Assembly: GCF_019448255.1 (NCBI RefSeq)
Contig: NZ_CP080410.1
Span: forward strand, 1,550,001 to 1,614,000
DNA from: Qipengyuania flava
Lineage (GTDB): Bacteria > Pseudomonadota > Alphaproteobacteria > Sphingomonadales > Sphingomonadaceae
Direction of reading: 5' to 3'
Length of the DNA stretch: 64,000 nucleotides
The position numbers and the translations under genes are program-made. The notes under the pieces are model-generated. The model made no database searches. It was not told where the DNA came from and was given only the letters and a program-made list of their open reading frames with translations. Positions 13,871 to 22,238 of the stretch are shown in pieces (positions within the stretch are counted from its first letter, which is position 1; each line of letters starts with the position of its first letter).

Positions 13871-14301
13871 TGTGCGTCCTCCTCGTCAAACGCGTCACGG
13901 ATGTCGTCGAGACGGCTCTTCAGAGCGCGCAGCATCAGGACGCCGGCCACGATGAGGCTGAGGGTGACAATGGCCGTAGCCACCCAGGGGCCGACAATGG
14001 GCACGAGAGCGATGACGAGGCCGACCGTTGCCGCAATCAACGCAAGGTGAAGGACACCGAACGCTCCGAGCCCGAAGGCGATGGCGCCCTTGAGCCGGTT
14101 GCCGATATATCCGGCGCGGCTTTTCTGGAAGCGCATTTCGGCTTCGGCATAGGTCTTGCCGTCTTCGAGCAGCGCAACGAGGCTGTCGGTCAGCGAGAAA
14201 GGCTGGCCGCCATCCTCCTGAGGATCAGGGGGTTCGTGTTCGTCAGGCAGGTCGAGCGGACCGTCGAATTCTTCGGCCCGCTCGGTGTCATCGTCCCGCA
14301 T
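13867..14301 (-). CDS. Holin-fold (YqjE-like, PF07332-type) membrane protein
   Basis: A 144-residue protein with an acidic Pro-rich start, a helix carrying SLTDSLVALLEDGKTYAEAEMRFQKSRAGYIG, two membrane segments (AIAFGLGAFGVLHLALIAATVGLVIALVPIVGPW and AIVTLSLIVAGVLML), and a charged end. This matches the Phage_holin_3_6/YqjE family (DUF1469), which despite the name is mostly chromosomal and sits with YqjD in enteric bacteria. Here too it follows a YqjD-like gene (22-base gap). There are no phage genes nearby, so a lysis role is unlikely. Function of the family is unknown. Confidence 0.75.
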   Translation of the reverse strand: MRDDDTERAEEFDGPLDLPDEHEPPDPQEDGGQPFSLTDSLVALLEDGKTYAEAEMRFQKSRAGYIGNRLKGAIAFGLGAFGVLHLALIAATVGLVIALVPIVGPWVATAIVTLSLIVAGVLMLRALKSRLDDIRDAFDEEDAQ

Positions 14302-14322
14302 TCATACCCCCAGCAGTGGCTC

Positions 14323-14985
14323 TTAACGCGAGCCGCGGAATAGACGCGAAAGCATGAAGCCGACAACCGCTGCGATGCCGAGCGCCTTGCCCGGGCTCTT
14401 GCGGACGAATTCGCGGCCGTCTTCGACGAGGTCGTCGACGGTTTTTTCATCGAGCTTGGCGGCGTATTCGTCGAGCGACTGTGAAGCAGTACGCGCGTAA
14501 TCGCCGTATTTCGCGCCGAGGCGTTCGTCGACCTGATAGGCGTTTTCGTTCACGAGCTTGCTCAGCGAACGCAGGCCTTCACCGGCCTTGACCTTGCCTT
14601 CAACGGCAAGCTCGCGGCCCTTGGTCTTGGCTTCTTCGCCATAGGCCTTCGCATCGGCGACCCAGTCGTCGCCCTTGCCCTTGGCCTGGTCGCGATAGGC
14701 TGCGGCGCGTTCCTGGCCTTCTGCCTTGAGCGCGGCAGCGCCAGCCTTGGCTTCTTCCAAGGCGGCGTTGAAGCGCGACTTGGCTTCCGAGCGGTTGTCG
14801 GTGGTGTCGGGGGTGGGTGCGGTGTTCGTCACGGGAACGGTCTCCTTTGCAGCGCCGCTCTTGGCCACGGTTTTCTTCGGGGCCTTGGCGGTCGCTTTCT
14901 TCGCGGTGGCTTTCTTGGCGGGAGTTTTCTTGGTGGCCGGGCTCTTGCGGGGTTTCTTCGCTTCGCCTGCGGGGGTTTCTGCCAT
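14323..14985 (-). CDS. YqjD/DUF883-like membrane protein with a histone H1-like Lys/Ala/Pro tail
   Basis: A 220-residue protein. Residues 1-50 are a run of KK, TPAKKAT and KAPKK repeats like the histone H1-type tails of bacterial nucleoid proteins. The middle is a long Ala/Lys/Glu helix (AALEEAKAGAAALKAEGQERAAAYRDQAKGKG) and the C-terminus has the YqjD-type ending: VDDLVEDGREFVRKSPGKALGIAAVVGFMLSRLFRGSR, a single membrane anchor after the V-R-K-S/H-P-G-K-A-L-G motif. E. coli YqjD binds ribosomes at the membrane in stationary phase; transfer of that role is inference. Start is set at MAETPAGEAKK (14985), because the stress promoter would place the mRNA start at about 15036, making the longer start at 15033 almost leaderless. 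Confidence 0.75.
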   Translation of the reverse strand: MAETPAGEAKKPRKSPATKKTPAKKATAKKATAKAPKKTVAKSGAAKETVPVTNTAPTPDTTDNRSEAKSRFNAALEEAKAGAAALKAEGQERAAAYRDQAKGKGDDWVADAKAYGEEAKTKGRELAVEGKVKAGEGLRSLSKLVNENAYQVDERLGAKYGDYARTASQSLDEYAAKLDEKTVDDLVEDGREFVRKSPGKALGIAAVVGFMLSRLFRGSR

Positions 14986-15042
14986 CGTACTCGTCCTTGC
15001 CCTTAATGCCTGTTCTTTAGGCGATTGTGCCATTTATGTTGC

Positions 15043-15067
15043 AACGCAACTTGCGCGCCATTGTTCC
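15043..15067 (-). promoter_or_regulatory. EcfG (general stress response) promoter of the YqjD-like cluster
   Basis: On the minus strand GGAAC (15067-15063) and CGTT (15046-15043) are separated by exactly 16 bases. This is the full alphaproteobacterial EcfG consensus GGAAC-N16/17-CGTT. It lies 58 bases upstream of the chosen start of the first gene of the cluster. Confidence 0.8.
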
Positions 15068-15100
15068 GGCGAATAGAGCGCTGCCCACACCCTACCTGGG

Positions 15101-16436
<1,336 letters not shown>

Positions 16437-16439
16437 TAG

Positions 16440-16691
16440 TCAGCCTTCCGCCCGGTTCTTCGGGTGGAACCAGTATTGCCACACGCCCCAGCCGTTGATG
16501 AGCAGCAGCACGCCGTTCATCGCGGCGAGCGGCATGGCGTCCTCTGTATAGCCGATCCAGATCCACAGCGCCGACACGACGCAGAACAGGACGAAGCCCC
16601 AGGCCGTCGCGCGGCGGCCCATGTCGAAGGCGATCAGCGAGGCGGCGATGACCGTCCCGATCGAGGCGGCCCATTCCCAAGGTCCGTTCAT
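16440..16691 (-). CDS. Small hypothetical membrane protein (83 aa)
   Basis: Unrecognised product with three likely membrane segments: ASIGTVIAASLIAFDMG, TAWGFVLFCVVSALWIWIG and MNGVLLLINGWGVWQYWF, followed by a short charged tail. The ATG at 16691 (MNGPWEWAAS) gives a hydrophobic protein from the start; the longer frame upstream encodes Arg/Pro-rich sequence and is rejected. The many Trp residues and the WGFVLFCVVSALWIWIGY pattern faintly recall PnuC-type transporters, but the protein is too short to be one. A variant EcfG-like promoter lies upstream (see findings). Confidence 0.62.
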   Translation of the reverse strand: MNGPWEWAASIGTVIAASLIAFDMGRRATAWGFVLFCVVSALWIWIGYTEDAMPLAAMNGVLLLINGWGVWQYWFHPKNRAEG

Positions 16692-16768
16692 GGCATTGCT
16701 CCCAGCATGATTGTCACGACGCGCCGCGCACGCTAGCGTTCCGAAATTGCTCTTTGTGGGAGAGGGGC

Positions 16769-17818
16769 TTGGGACAGTTTCCGGCGCATCCGGATGAAGT
16801 AACCGCAGCGTGGCTGGGCGATGTGCTCGGCGCGGCGGTGGCATCCGTTCGGTGGGAACCCATCGGCACAGGCCAGGTGGGTGACAGTGTTCGCTTTCAT
16901 CTGACGGGCGAGGGTGTGCCTGAAACACTTGCGGGCAAATTTCCGGCAGCCGACGAGACCAGCCGCGGAACCGCTGCGATGATGGGTCTCTACCGCAAGG
17001 AAGTGGAATTCTACCGCAAGGCCGCCCCGCTGCTCGATGTCCGCGCGCCGCATGTCCATTTCGCCGATGTGGACGACACGGGCACGCGTTTCATTCTGCT
17101 GTTCGAAGATGTCGGCCCGGCCCGTCAGGGGGACCAGATCGCGGGCTGCGGTATCGAGGATGCGCGCGCCGGGATCCGGCAGGCCGCCGCGATCCACGCG
17201 CCGAGCTGGGGCAAGAGCGAAATGCTCGAGGCCGAATGGCTCGCGCCGCCTCCCGGTTTGCGGGAACAGCTGGGCGCTATGTACGCCCAGGCGCACGAGG
17301 TTTTCCGCGAACGCTACGCCGACACTCTCGAGCCGGAATACATGGAAGTCTGCAACCAGCTGGCCGAGTTGAGCAAGGCGTCCTTTACCCGCGAAGATCC
17401 GCCCAAATGCGTCGTCCATGGGGACTTCCGCCTCGACAACATGCTGTTCGACATCAAGGGCGGGGCGGAAGCCATTGCCGTGCTCGACTGGCAAACCGTG
17501 ACCACGGGCAATCCCATGACCGATGTCGGCTATTTCCTCGGCTGCGGTATCGGCAAGGCCTTGTGGGAAACGCACGAGATGGAGCTGCTCGACCTGTGGC
17601 GCGCCGAAATGCAGGCGCGCGGGGTCAAGCTCTCCCATGAAGAGGTCGAACACGATTACCGGCTCGGCATCCTGCATGGGGTATCGACCGCCGTGTTCAG
17701 CGCTGCCTTCGTCGAGCGGACGACGCGCGGCGATGCCAACTTCCTGTCCATGGCGCGCGGATCGTGTTCGCTGGCGCTCCACCGTGATAGTATCGCTGCG
17801 TTGAAAGAGGTGTTGTAA
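16769..17818 (+). CDS. Phosphotransferase, aminoglycoside phosphotransferase/ecdysteroid kinase-like
   Basis: A kinase-fold small-molecule phosphotransferase of about 349 residues. The catalytic loop is CVVHGDFRLDNMLF (Brenner-type HGDxxxxN) and the metal-binding Asp is in AIAVLDWQTVTTGNPMTDVGYFLG; the N-terminal lobe has VPETLAGKFPAADE with the ATP-binding Lys. This form of catalytic core is common in the EcK/CHK-like phosphotransferases of Sphingomonadales. Substrate is unknown. No ATG is available at the N-terminus; TTG at 16769 preceded by GGGAGAGG is preferred, with TTG at 16754 as an alternative. The stop overlaps the ATG of the next gene by one base, so the two form a coupled pair. Confidence 0.85.
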   Translation: MGQFPAHPDEVTAAWLGDVLGAAVASVRWEPIGTGQVGDSVRFHLTGEGVPETLAGKFPAADETSRGTAAMMGLYRKEVEFYRKAAPLLDVRAPHVHFADVDDTGTRFILLFEDVGPARQGDQIAGCGIEDARAGIRQAAAIHAPSWGKSEMLEAEWLAPPPGLREQLGAMYAQAHEVFRERYADTLEPEYMEVCNQLAELSKASFTREDPPKCVVHGDFRLDNMLFDIKGGAEAIAVLDWQTVTTGNPMTDVGYFLGCGIGKALWETHEMELLDLWRAEMQARGVKLSHEEVEHDYRLGILHGVSTAVFSAAFVERTTRGDANFLSMARGSCSLALHRDSIAALKEVL

Positions 17819-18909
17819 TGGTGCTCAGCCGCGGAGACGACTACCCGATCCACCAGACGCCGGAGCCGGTGGCCTACGCCGGTACCGATCGGAATTTCTA
17901 CGACCGCTACTTCTTCAACGGCTACGCGCCCGATGGCAGCGGCTTTTTCGCCGTGGCGCTGGGCATCTATCCGCATCTTGATGTGATCGATGCGCATTTC
18001 AACGTGATCCGCGACGGGGTTCAGCACTGCGTCCACGCCAGCGCCGAGCTGGGCATGGAGCGCATGGCGATGGCCACGGGTCCGATCTCGGTCGAGATCA
18101 TCGAACCGCTCAACATTTTGCGCATCCGGCTTGAACCGTTCGAGGGGATGGCTGCCGACATCACATTCACCGGCCGCGCGTTTCCCATCGAGGAACCGCG
18201 TTTCACCCACCGGATCGGTCCGCGCGCATTCATGGACTACACCCGCCTTACCCAAAACGGGCGCTACGAAGGCTGGATCGAGGTCGATGGCGACAAGCGC
18301 GACCTGGCCGAAGGAACCATGGGCACGCGCGACCGTAGCTGGGGCGTGCGACCCGTAGGTGCGCGCGACATGCAGCCCATGCCGGGCAGCCCCATGCCGG
18401 CCTTTTTCTGGCAATGGACGCCGATCAATTTTGCCGCCGGCAGCCTGTTCTTCCACGTGAACAACGACGAACACGGCAATGCGTGGAACACACGCGCTGC
18501 CTGGGCCGGCGAGGGCGCCTCACCCGCCGAGATTTTCGAAGGCCACGGCAGCATGCGTACGCGGCTCGATGCGGGCACGCGCTGGCCGATGGGGGGCACG
18601 CTGTCGCTCGCGCTTCGCGGTGCGCCGGAGCAGATTACCTTCGAGCCGCTCGGACGCTTCCAGATGCGCGGGCTTGGCTACACCCATCCCGAATGGGGCC
18701 ACGGCCTGTACCATGGCGCCCTCAAGGTGGAGCGCGAGGATATCGACCTGGCCGAACTCGATCCCCTCGCACCGGAGAACCTGCATGTGCAGATCCCTAT
18801 GCGGGTTACGGCGGGGGACGGGACCGAAGGCATCGGCGTGTTCGAGCAGCTTATCATCGGGCCGTTCGCGCCGCTCGGCCTAAAGGAGTTCCTCGACGGC
18901 GCTGCCTAG
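17818..18909 (+). CDS. CrtC/AttH-like (lipocalin-fold) hypothetical protein coupled to the phosphotransferase
   Basis: A 363-residue soluble protein without signal peptide. It has the marks of the hydroxyneurosporene synthase/AttH-like beta-barrel group: GMAADITFTGRAFPIEEPRF, a GRYEGWIEVDGD segment and TMGTRDRSWGVRPVG, where D-R-S-W-G is the typical core motif, then FFWQWTPINFAAGSLFFHV. I believe such proteins carry the DUF7064/DUF7065 labels, but that is from memory. Start ATG at 17818 overlaps the preceding stop (TAATG), so it is translated with the phosphotransferase. Its end overlaps the convergent EamA gene by 4 bases. Function unknown; hydration or isomerisation of a hydrophobic substrate is a guess from fold relatives. 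Confidence 0.68.
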   Translation: MVLSRGDDYPIHQTPEPVAYAGTDRNFYDRYFFNGYAPDGSGFFAVALGIYPHLDVIDAHFNVIRDGVQHCVHASAELGMERMAMATGPISVEIIEPLNILRIRLEPFEGMAADITFTGRAFPIEEPRFTHRIGPRAFMDYTRLTQNGRYEGWIEVDGDKRDLAEGTMGTRDRSWGVRPVGARDMQPMPGSPMPAFFWQWTPINFAAGSLFFHVNNDEHGNAWNTRAAWAGEGASPAEIFEGHGSMRTRLDAGTRWPMGGTLSLALRGAPEQITFEPLGRFQMRGLGYTHPEWGHGLYHGALKVEREDIDLAELDPLAPENLHVQIPMRVTAGDGTEGIGVFEQLIIGPFAPLGLKEFLDGAA

Positions 18910-19736
18910 CGCGCGAGCAGCAGCGTAACCACGCCACCGAATATGAGCATGCCGCCGGCGATCTTCAGCCGGTCGGCCTTCTCGCGCAGGAAGAAGATCG
19001 CAATCAGCAGCGCGAAGAGGATCGAACTTTCGCGCAAGGGCGCAAGGCGGGGCAGATCGCCGACCGAGAACGCCAGCATGGCGAGGCCGTAACTCACCAC
19101 GCCCATGGCGCCCGCCAGCACGCAGCTGCGCCAGTTGATCCTGGCGTAGGCGACGAAGGCTCGGCCTCGCCATGCGCCGAAAGCACCGCCAATGACCACG
19201 CCCAGCACGAAGAACGCCCAGGCGATGTAGGACATGGGGGTCGGTGCCGCCCGGACACCGCCGGCGTCCAGCACGGTGTAACAGGCGACCGAAAACCCGG
19301 TGAGGATCGAATAGCCCAGCGCCGCCGGGGTGAGGTTGCGCCCGATCGCGCTGAGGAAAATGCCGGTTGTGACAAGGCCCATGCCGGCCGCCACGGGCAC
19401 GGTGATCGCATCGCCGAGGATGAACACGCCGCCCATCGCCGCGAAGACTGGCGCCGTGCCGCGCATGACCGGGTAGCTCGCGCTCATATCTGCCACTTCA
19501 AAGGCGCGTACGAGCGAGAGGAAATAGACGGCGTGGACGATCAGCGAGCCAATCAGCCAGCCCCACGCCCCATGCGGCGGCGGGAAGAAGAAGATGGCCG
19601 GCAAGACCACGAGCCCGCCGCTCAGATCGATCAGCGCGCGGCTTGCGAGCTTGTCTTCGCCCGATTTGAGAACCGCGTTGACGACGGCGTGGATCGCCCC
19701 GGAGGCGATCATCATCAGCGCGGCGATCTCGATCAT
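18906..19736 (-). CDS. EamA/DMT-family transporter at the end of the riboflavin operon
   Basis: Integral membrane protein of 276 residues with about ten hydrophobic segments in two EamA repeats (starting MIEIAALMMIASGAIHAVVNAVLK and INWRSCVLAGAMGVVSYGLAMLAF). A Pro-rich motif SASYPVMRGTAPVFAAMGGVFILGD ends repeat one and RLAPLRESSILFALLIAIFFLREK ends repeat two, both typical of drug/metabolite transporters. It starts 4 bases after the ribH stop, so it is co-transcribed with ribBX, the CYTH gene and ribH. Some alphaproteobacterial EamA proteins in riboflavin loci (RibN) import riboflavin, so a flavin-related substrate is a reasonable inference from position only. Confidence 0.85.
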   Translation of the reverse strand: MIEIAALMMIASGAIHAVVNAVLKSGEDKLASRALIDLSGGLVVLPAIFFFPPPHGAWGWLIGSLIVHAVYFLSLVRAFEVADMSASYPVMRGTAPVFAAMGGVFILGDAITVPVAAGMGLVTTGIFLSAIGRNLTPAALGYSILTGFSVACYTVLDAGGVRAAPTPMSYIAWAFFVLGVVIGGAFGAWRGRAFVAYARINWRSCVLAGAMGVVSYGLAMLAFSVGDLPRLAPLRESSILFALLIAIFFLREKADRLKIAGGMLIFGGVVTLLLAR

Positions 19737-19740
19737 GGCA

Positions 19741-20163
19741 TCAGGCTGCGAAGCGATCCTGCAGCTTCAGCAGCGCAAGCGCGGCCATCGCAGCCTCGCC
19801 GCCCTTGTTCTTCTGCTTGGGGTCGGCGCGAACGAGCGCCTGCTCTTCGTTCTCGACGGTGAGGATACCGTTGCCGATGGCCATGCCGTCCATCGTCAGC
19901 GCCATGATGCCACGCGCGCTTTCGCCAGCGACGATTTCGAAGTGATAGGTCTCGCCGCGAATGACCACGCCGATGCCGACATAGCCGTCGTATTCCCCGC
20001 TTTCCGAAGCCAGCGCGATGGCGCCGGGCACTTCGAGCGCGCCGGGAACGGTGAGGACATCGACATCGTGGCCTTCAGCCTTCAGCGCCGACCGCGCGCC
20101 GTCGATGAGCATGTCGTTGAGGTGATCGTAGAAACGGGCTTCGACGATAAGGAAACGGGCCAT
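19741..20163 (-). CDS. ribH: 6,7-dimethyl-8-ribityllumazine synthase
   Basis: Joins DHBP with the ribitylamino-pyrimidine in the penultimate step of riboflavin synthesis. The 140-residue product starts [19 protein letters not shown] and has [17 protein letters not shown] (substrate-binding), [23 protein letters not shown] with the catalytic His, and the C-terminal helix with [15 protein letters not shown]. The ATG at 20163 is the family start. It lies 2 bases after the CYTH gene stop and 4 bases before the EamA gene. Confidence 0.95.
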   Translation of the reverse strand: MARFLIVEARFYDHLNDMLIDGARSALKAEGHDVDVLTVPGALEVPGAIALASESGEYDGYVGIGVVIRGETYHFEIVAGESARGIMALTMDGMAIGNGILTVENEEQALVRADPKQKNKGGEAAMAALALLKLQDRFAA

Positions 20164-20165
20164 TG

Positions 20166-20708
20166 TCAGTCCTTCGGGATACCGGCGCGCGCTAGTGTCG
20201 CGCCTTGATAGGGAAGTTCGTGGGTTACGTCGCGCACCGCCCATGGCGGATCGGGAAGCGCGCGCAAAGCGGCAAGATCGTCCATTTCGATTTCCGCGAG
20301 CATCAGTCCTTCGAGTGCGCCGTTGAAGCGGTCGATGGAAAAGACATTCTCGCCATGCGCCAATTTGAAGCGGGTCTTGGTCAGCTCGAGCGCCGGAAGG
20401 CTGGCGAAAACTTCATGCTCCGCTTGCTCGAGATAGGCGGTGACGATGGGCCGCGCGTCGGCTTCATCGCACTCGTATTTGCGCGTCAGCTTGAAAACGG
20501 TAGCCCCGCCGCGTTCCATCCGGCGAAGGCGCATGCGCGTGCCTTCGATATAGCGGTCATGGATGGCGACCGGATCGCCGAGATCGGCGTGGGCGAGTTT
20601 GTCTGCATCCACCAGCCAGCGCCGCTCGATCTCGAGATGCGCGTATTTGGGGTGCTCTGCCTCGTCGGCGGCACCCCTCATGCGCTTGAGGTTCCTACCC
20701 TCACTCAC
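20166..20708 (-). CDS. CYTH-domain protein (triphosphate tunnel metalloenzyme)
   Basis: A 180-residue protein of the CYTH superfamily, which hydrolyses inorganic or organic triphosphates in a metal-bound tunnel. The N-terminal signature is [11 protein letters not shown] (E-x-E-x-R in place of E-x-E-x-K), followed by [20 protein letters not shown] and [20 protein letters not shown], which supply the basic and acidic tunnel strands. GTG at 20708 overlaps the ribBX stop (GTGA); an ATG at 20681 ([10 protein letters not shown]) is an alternative. Placement between ribBX and ribH in a four-gene operon is odd because no CYTH step is known in riboflavin synthesis. Substrate unknown. Confidence 0.85.
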   Translation of the reverse strand: MSEGRNLKRMRGAADEAEHPKYAHLEIERRWLVDADKLAHADLGDPVAIHDRYIEGTRMRLRRMERGGATVFKLTRKYECDEADARPIVTAYLEQAEHEVFASLPALELTKTRFKLAHGENVFSIDRFNGALEGLMLAEIEMDDLAALRALPDPPWAVRDVTHELPYQGATLARAGIPKD

Positions 20709-21949
20709 TCCGGGATCGGCTTGTGATCGACAATGTTTAGGCCGTAGCCCTCGATCGCGACGACATTGGGCTGCGAATTGCTGAGCAGGATCATGTCTTC
20801 GATGCCCAGGTCGGCGAGGATTTGCGAGCCGATGCCGACATTGCGCTGCGCATCGCTCTCGCTGTAGCCGCGATTGCCTGCCGGGCGACCGGTGATAAGG
20901 ACAATCACGCCCGAACCATGCTCGCCCACTGCGTGCATTGCGCGCTGGAGCGTGCGCTTGCGCGGGCCGGGTTTGCCGAGCAGGTCGTCAAAGATCGAGA
21001 TCGGGTGCACACGGGCGAGGGTGGGCTGGCCTTCGATCACATGCCCCTTCTGCAGGACATAGCTTTCGCTGCCGTCGACCGTGTTGCGGTAGGTGATGAG
21101 TCGCCAGTCACCGCCGTAATCCGATTCGAACGCATCCTCGGCCACGCGCTCGACCAGGTGGTCGTGGCGCATGCGGTATTCGATGAGGTCGCGGATCGTG
21201 CCGATCTTCATGTCGTGCTTGCGCGCGAAGCCGATCAGGTCGTCGAGGCGGGCCATGGTGCCATCCTCGTTCATGATCTCGCAGATCACGCCCGAGGGGT
21301 TGAGGCCGGCAAGGCGCGAGATATCGACGGCTGCCTCGGTATGACCGGCACGGACCAGAACGCCGCCGTCGCGCGCGGCGAGGGGGAAGACGTGGCCCGG
21401 GGTGACGATATCGTCCGGGCCCTTCGAGGAGTCGATGGCCACGGTGACGGTGCGCGCGCGGTCGGCGGCGCTGATGCCGGTGGTGACGCCTTCCTTGGCC
21501 TCGATCGAGGTGGTGAAGGCGGTCTGCATGCTTTCGCGGTTGTCGCGGCTCATGGGCTCCAGGCCGAGCGCTTCGACACGCTTGCGGTCGAGCGACAGGC
21601 AAATAAGTCCGCGGCCGTGCGTCGCCATGAAATTGATCGCGGCGGGTGTGGCCATCTGGGCCGGGATGATGAGATCGCCCTCGTTCTCGCGGTCTTCATC
21701 GTCGACGAGGATGTACATGCGCCCGTTGCGCGCTTCGTCGATGATCTCCTCCGCGCCGACGATCACCGGGGTCTCGTCGTTGGCTTCGAGGAAGGATTCG
21801 AGCTTGGCGAGGGTCTCGGCCGTGGGGTTCCAGCTATCTTCCCCGCAGTCGCGCAAGGTGTTGGCGTGGAGCCCTGCGGCGCGGGCCAGGCCGGCGCGGG
21901 TCATGAGACCCTGCGAAACCAGCGTGCGAACTTTGTCGATCGTGTTCAT
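20705..21949 (-). CDS. ribB: HTH-RibB-RibX: DHBP synthase with N-terminal HTH and degenerate GTP cyclohydrolase II domain
   Basis: A 414-residue three-part protein. Residues 1-60 hold a helix-turn-helix like those of XRE regulators (TRAGLARAAGLHANTLRDC, then NPTAETLAKLESFL). Residues 65-265 are 3,4-dihydroxy-2-butanone 4-phosphate synthase with the acidic loop DDEDRENEGDLIIPAQMATP, the CLSLDRKR segment and HVFPLAARDGGVLVRAGHTEAAVD. Residues 275-414 align to GTP cyclohydrolase II, but where active enzymes have RVHSECLTGD and Cys-x-Cys zinc ligands this protein has RVHPISIFDDLLGK and no Cys, so it should be inactive (the RibX type). DHBP synthesis is therefore secure; a separate ribA is needed elsewhere. 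The HTH and the tandem operators upstream suggest autoregulation, which is inference. Confidence 0.93.
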   Translation of the reverse strand: MNTIDKVRTLVSQGLMTRAGLARAAGLHANTLRDCGEDSWNPTAETLAKLESFLEANDETPVIVGAEEIIDEARNGRMYILVDDEDRENEGDLIIPAQMATPAAINFMATHGRGLICLSLDRKRVEALGLEPMSRDNRESMQTAFTTSIEAKEGVTTGISAADRARTVTVAIDSSKGPDDIVTPGHVFPLAARDGGVLVRAGHTEAAVDISRLAGLNPSGVICEIMNEDGTMARLDDLIGFARKHDMKIGTIRDLIEYRMRHDHLVERVAEDAFESDYGGDWRLITYRNTVDGSESYVLQKGHVIEGQPTLARVHPISIFDDLLGKPGPRKRTLQRAMHAVGEHGSGVIVLITGRPAGNRGYSESDAQRNVGIGSQILADLGIEDMILLSNSQPNVVAIEGYGLNIVDHKPIPE

Positions 21950-21961
21950 GCGGCGGCAGGT

Positions 21962-21979
21962 ATCACACTACAATGTGAT
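21962..21979 (-). promoter_or_regulatory. Inverted repeat 1 in the ribBX promoter
   Basis: ATCACA-CTACAA-TGTGAT, a perfect 6-6-6 inverted repeat 13 bases upstream of the ribBX start codon. On the minus strand TTGGCA (21985-21980) sits directly upstream as a possible -35, so the repeat would fill the core promoter spacer, a classic repressor position. Confidence 0.55.
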
Positions 21980-21993
21980 TGCCAATGGCGGTA

Positions 21994-22010
21994 CTCACAT
22001 TCGCTGTGAT
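21994..22010 (-). promoter_or_regulatory. Inverted repeat 2 in the ribBX promoter
   Basis: CTCACA-TTCGC-TGTGAT shares the TCACA...TGTGA half-sites of the first repeat and lies 31 bases further upstream, centre to centre (about three helical turns). Two similar sites with helical phasing suggest cooperative binding of one regulator. Confidence 0.5.
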
Positions 22011-22063
22011 CGGGCGCAACTCACCCGTGATAGAGGTCTTGAGCTTCAAGAATGGGGAGGTGG

Positions 22064-22139
<76 letters not shown>

Positions 22140-22238
22140 ACACTGCGGCTTGCCGCGGCCCCGTGGAAAGGGGCGTTCCCGACTCGGGAGGCGCTCATAT
22201 AGCGGGCTTTCTCGCGATGAAAAGCCCTATTTCGCCAA

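Noticed and set aside
13867..14301. Prophage remnant suggested by a holin-like protein
   Set aside because: The family is mostly chromosomal (YqjE type), and no other phage gene, attachment site or integrase is nearby.
18414..19862. A 482-codon plus-strand frame across the CrtC-like and EamA genes
   Set aside because: It spans two well-supported genes in other frames and encodes an Arg/Gln/Ala-rich sequence typical of GC-rich shadows.
21962..22010. CRP-type binding sites before ribBX
   Set aside because: CRP sites read TGTGA-N6-TCACA; here the half-sites are in the opposite order (TCACA-N-TGTGA).
21950..22063. FMN riboswitch before ribBX
   Set aside because: The space of about 110 bases to tRNA-Lys holds none of the conserved RFN segments; inverted repeats suggest protein control instead.
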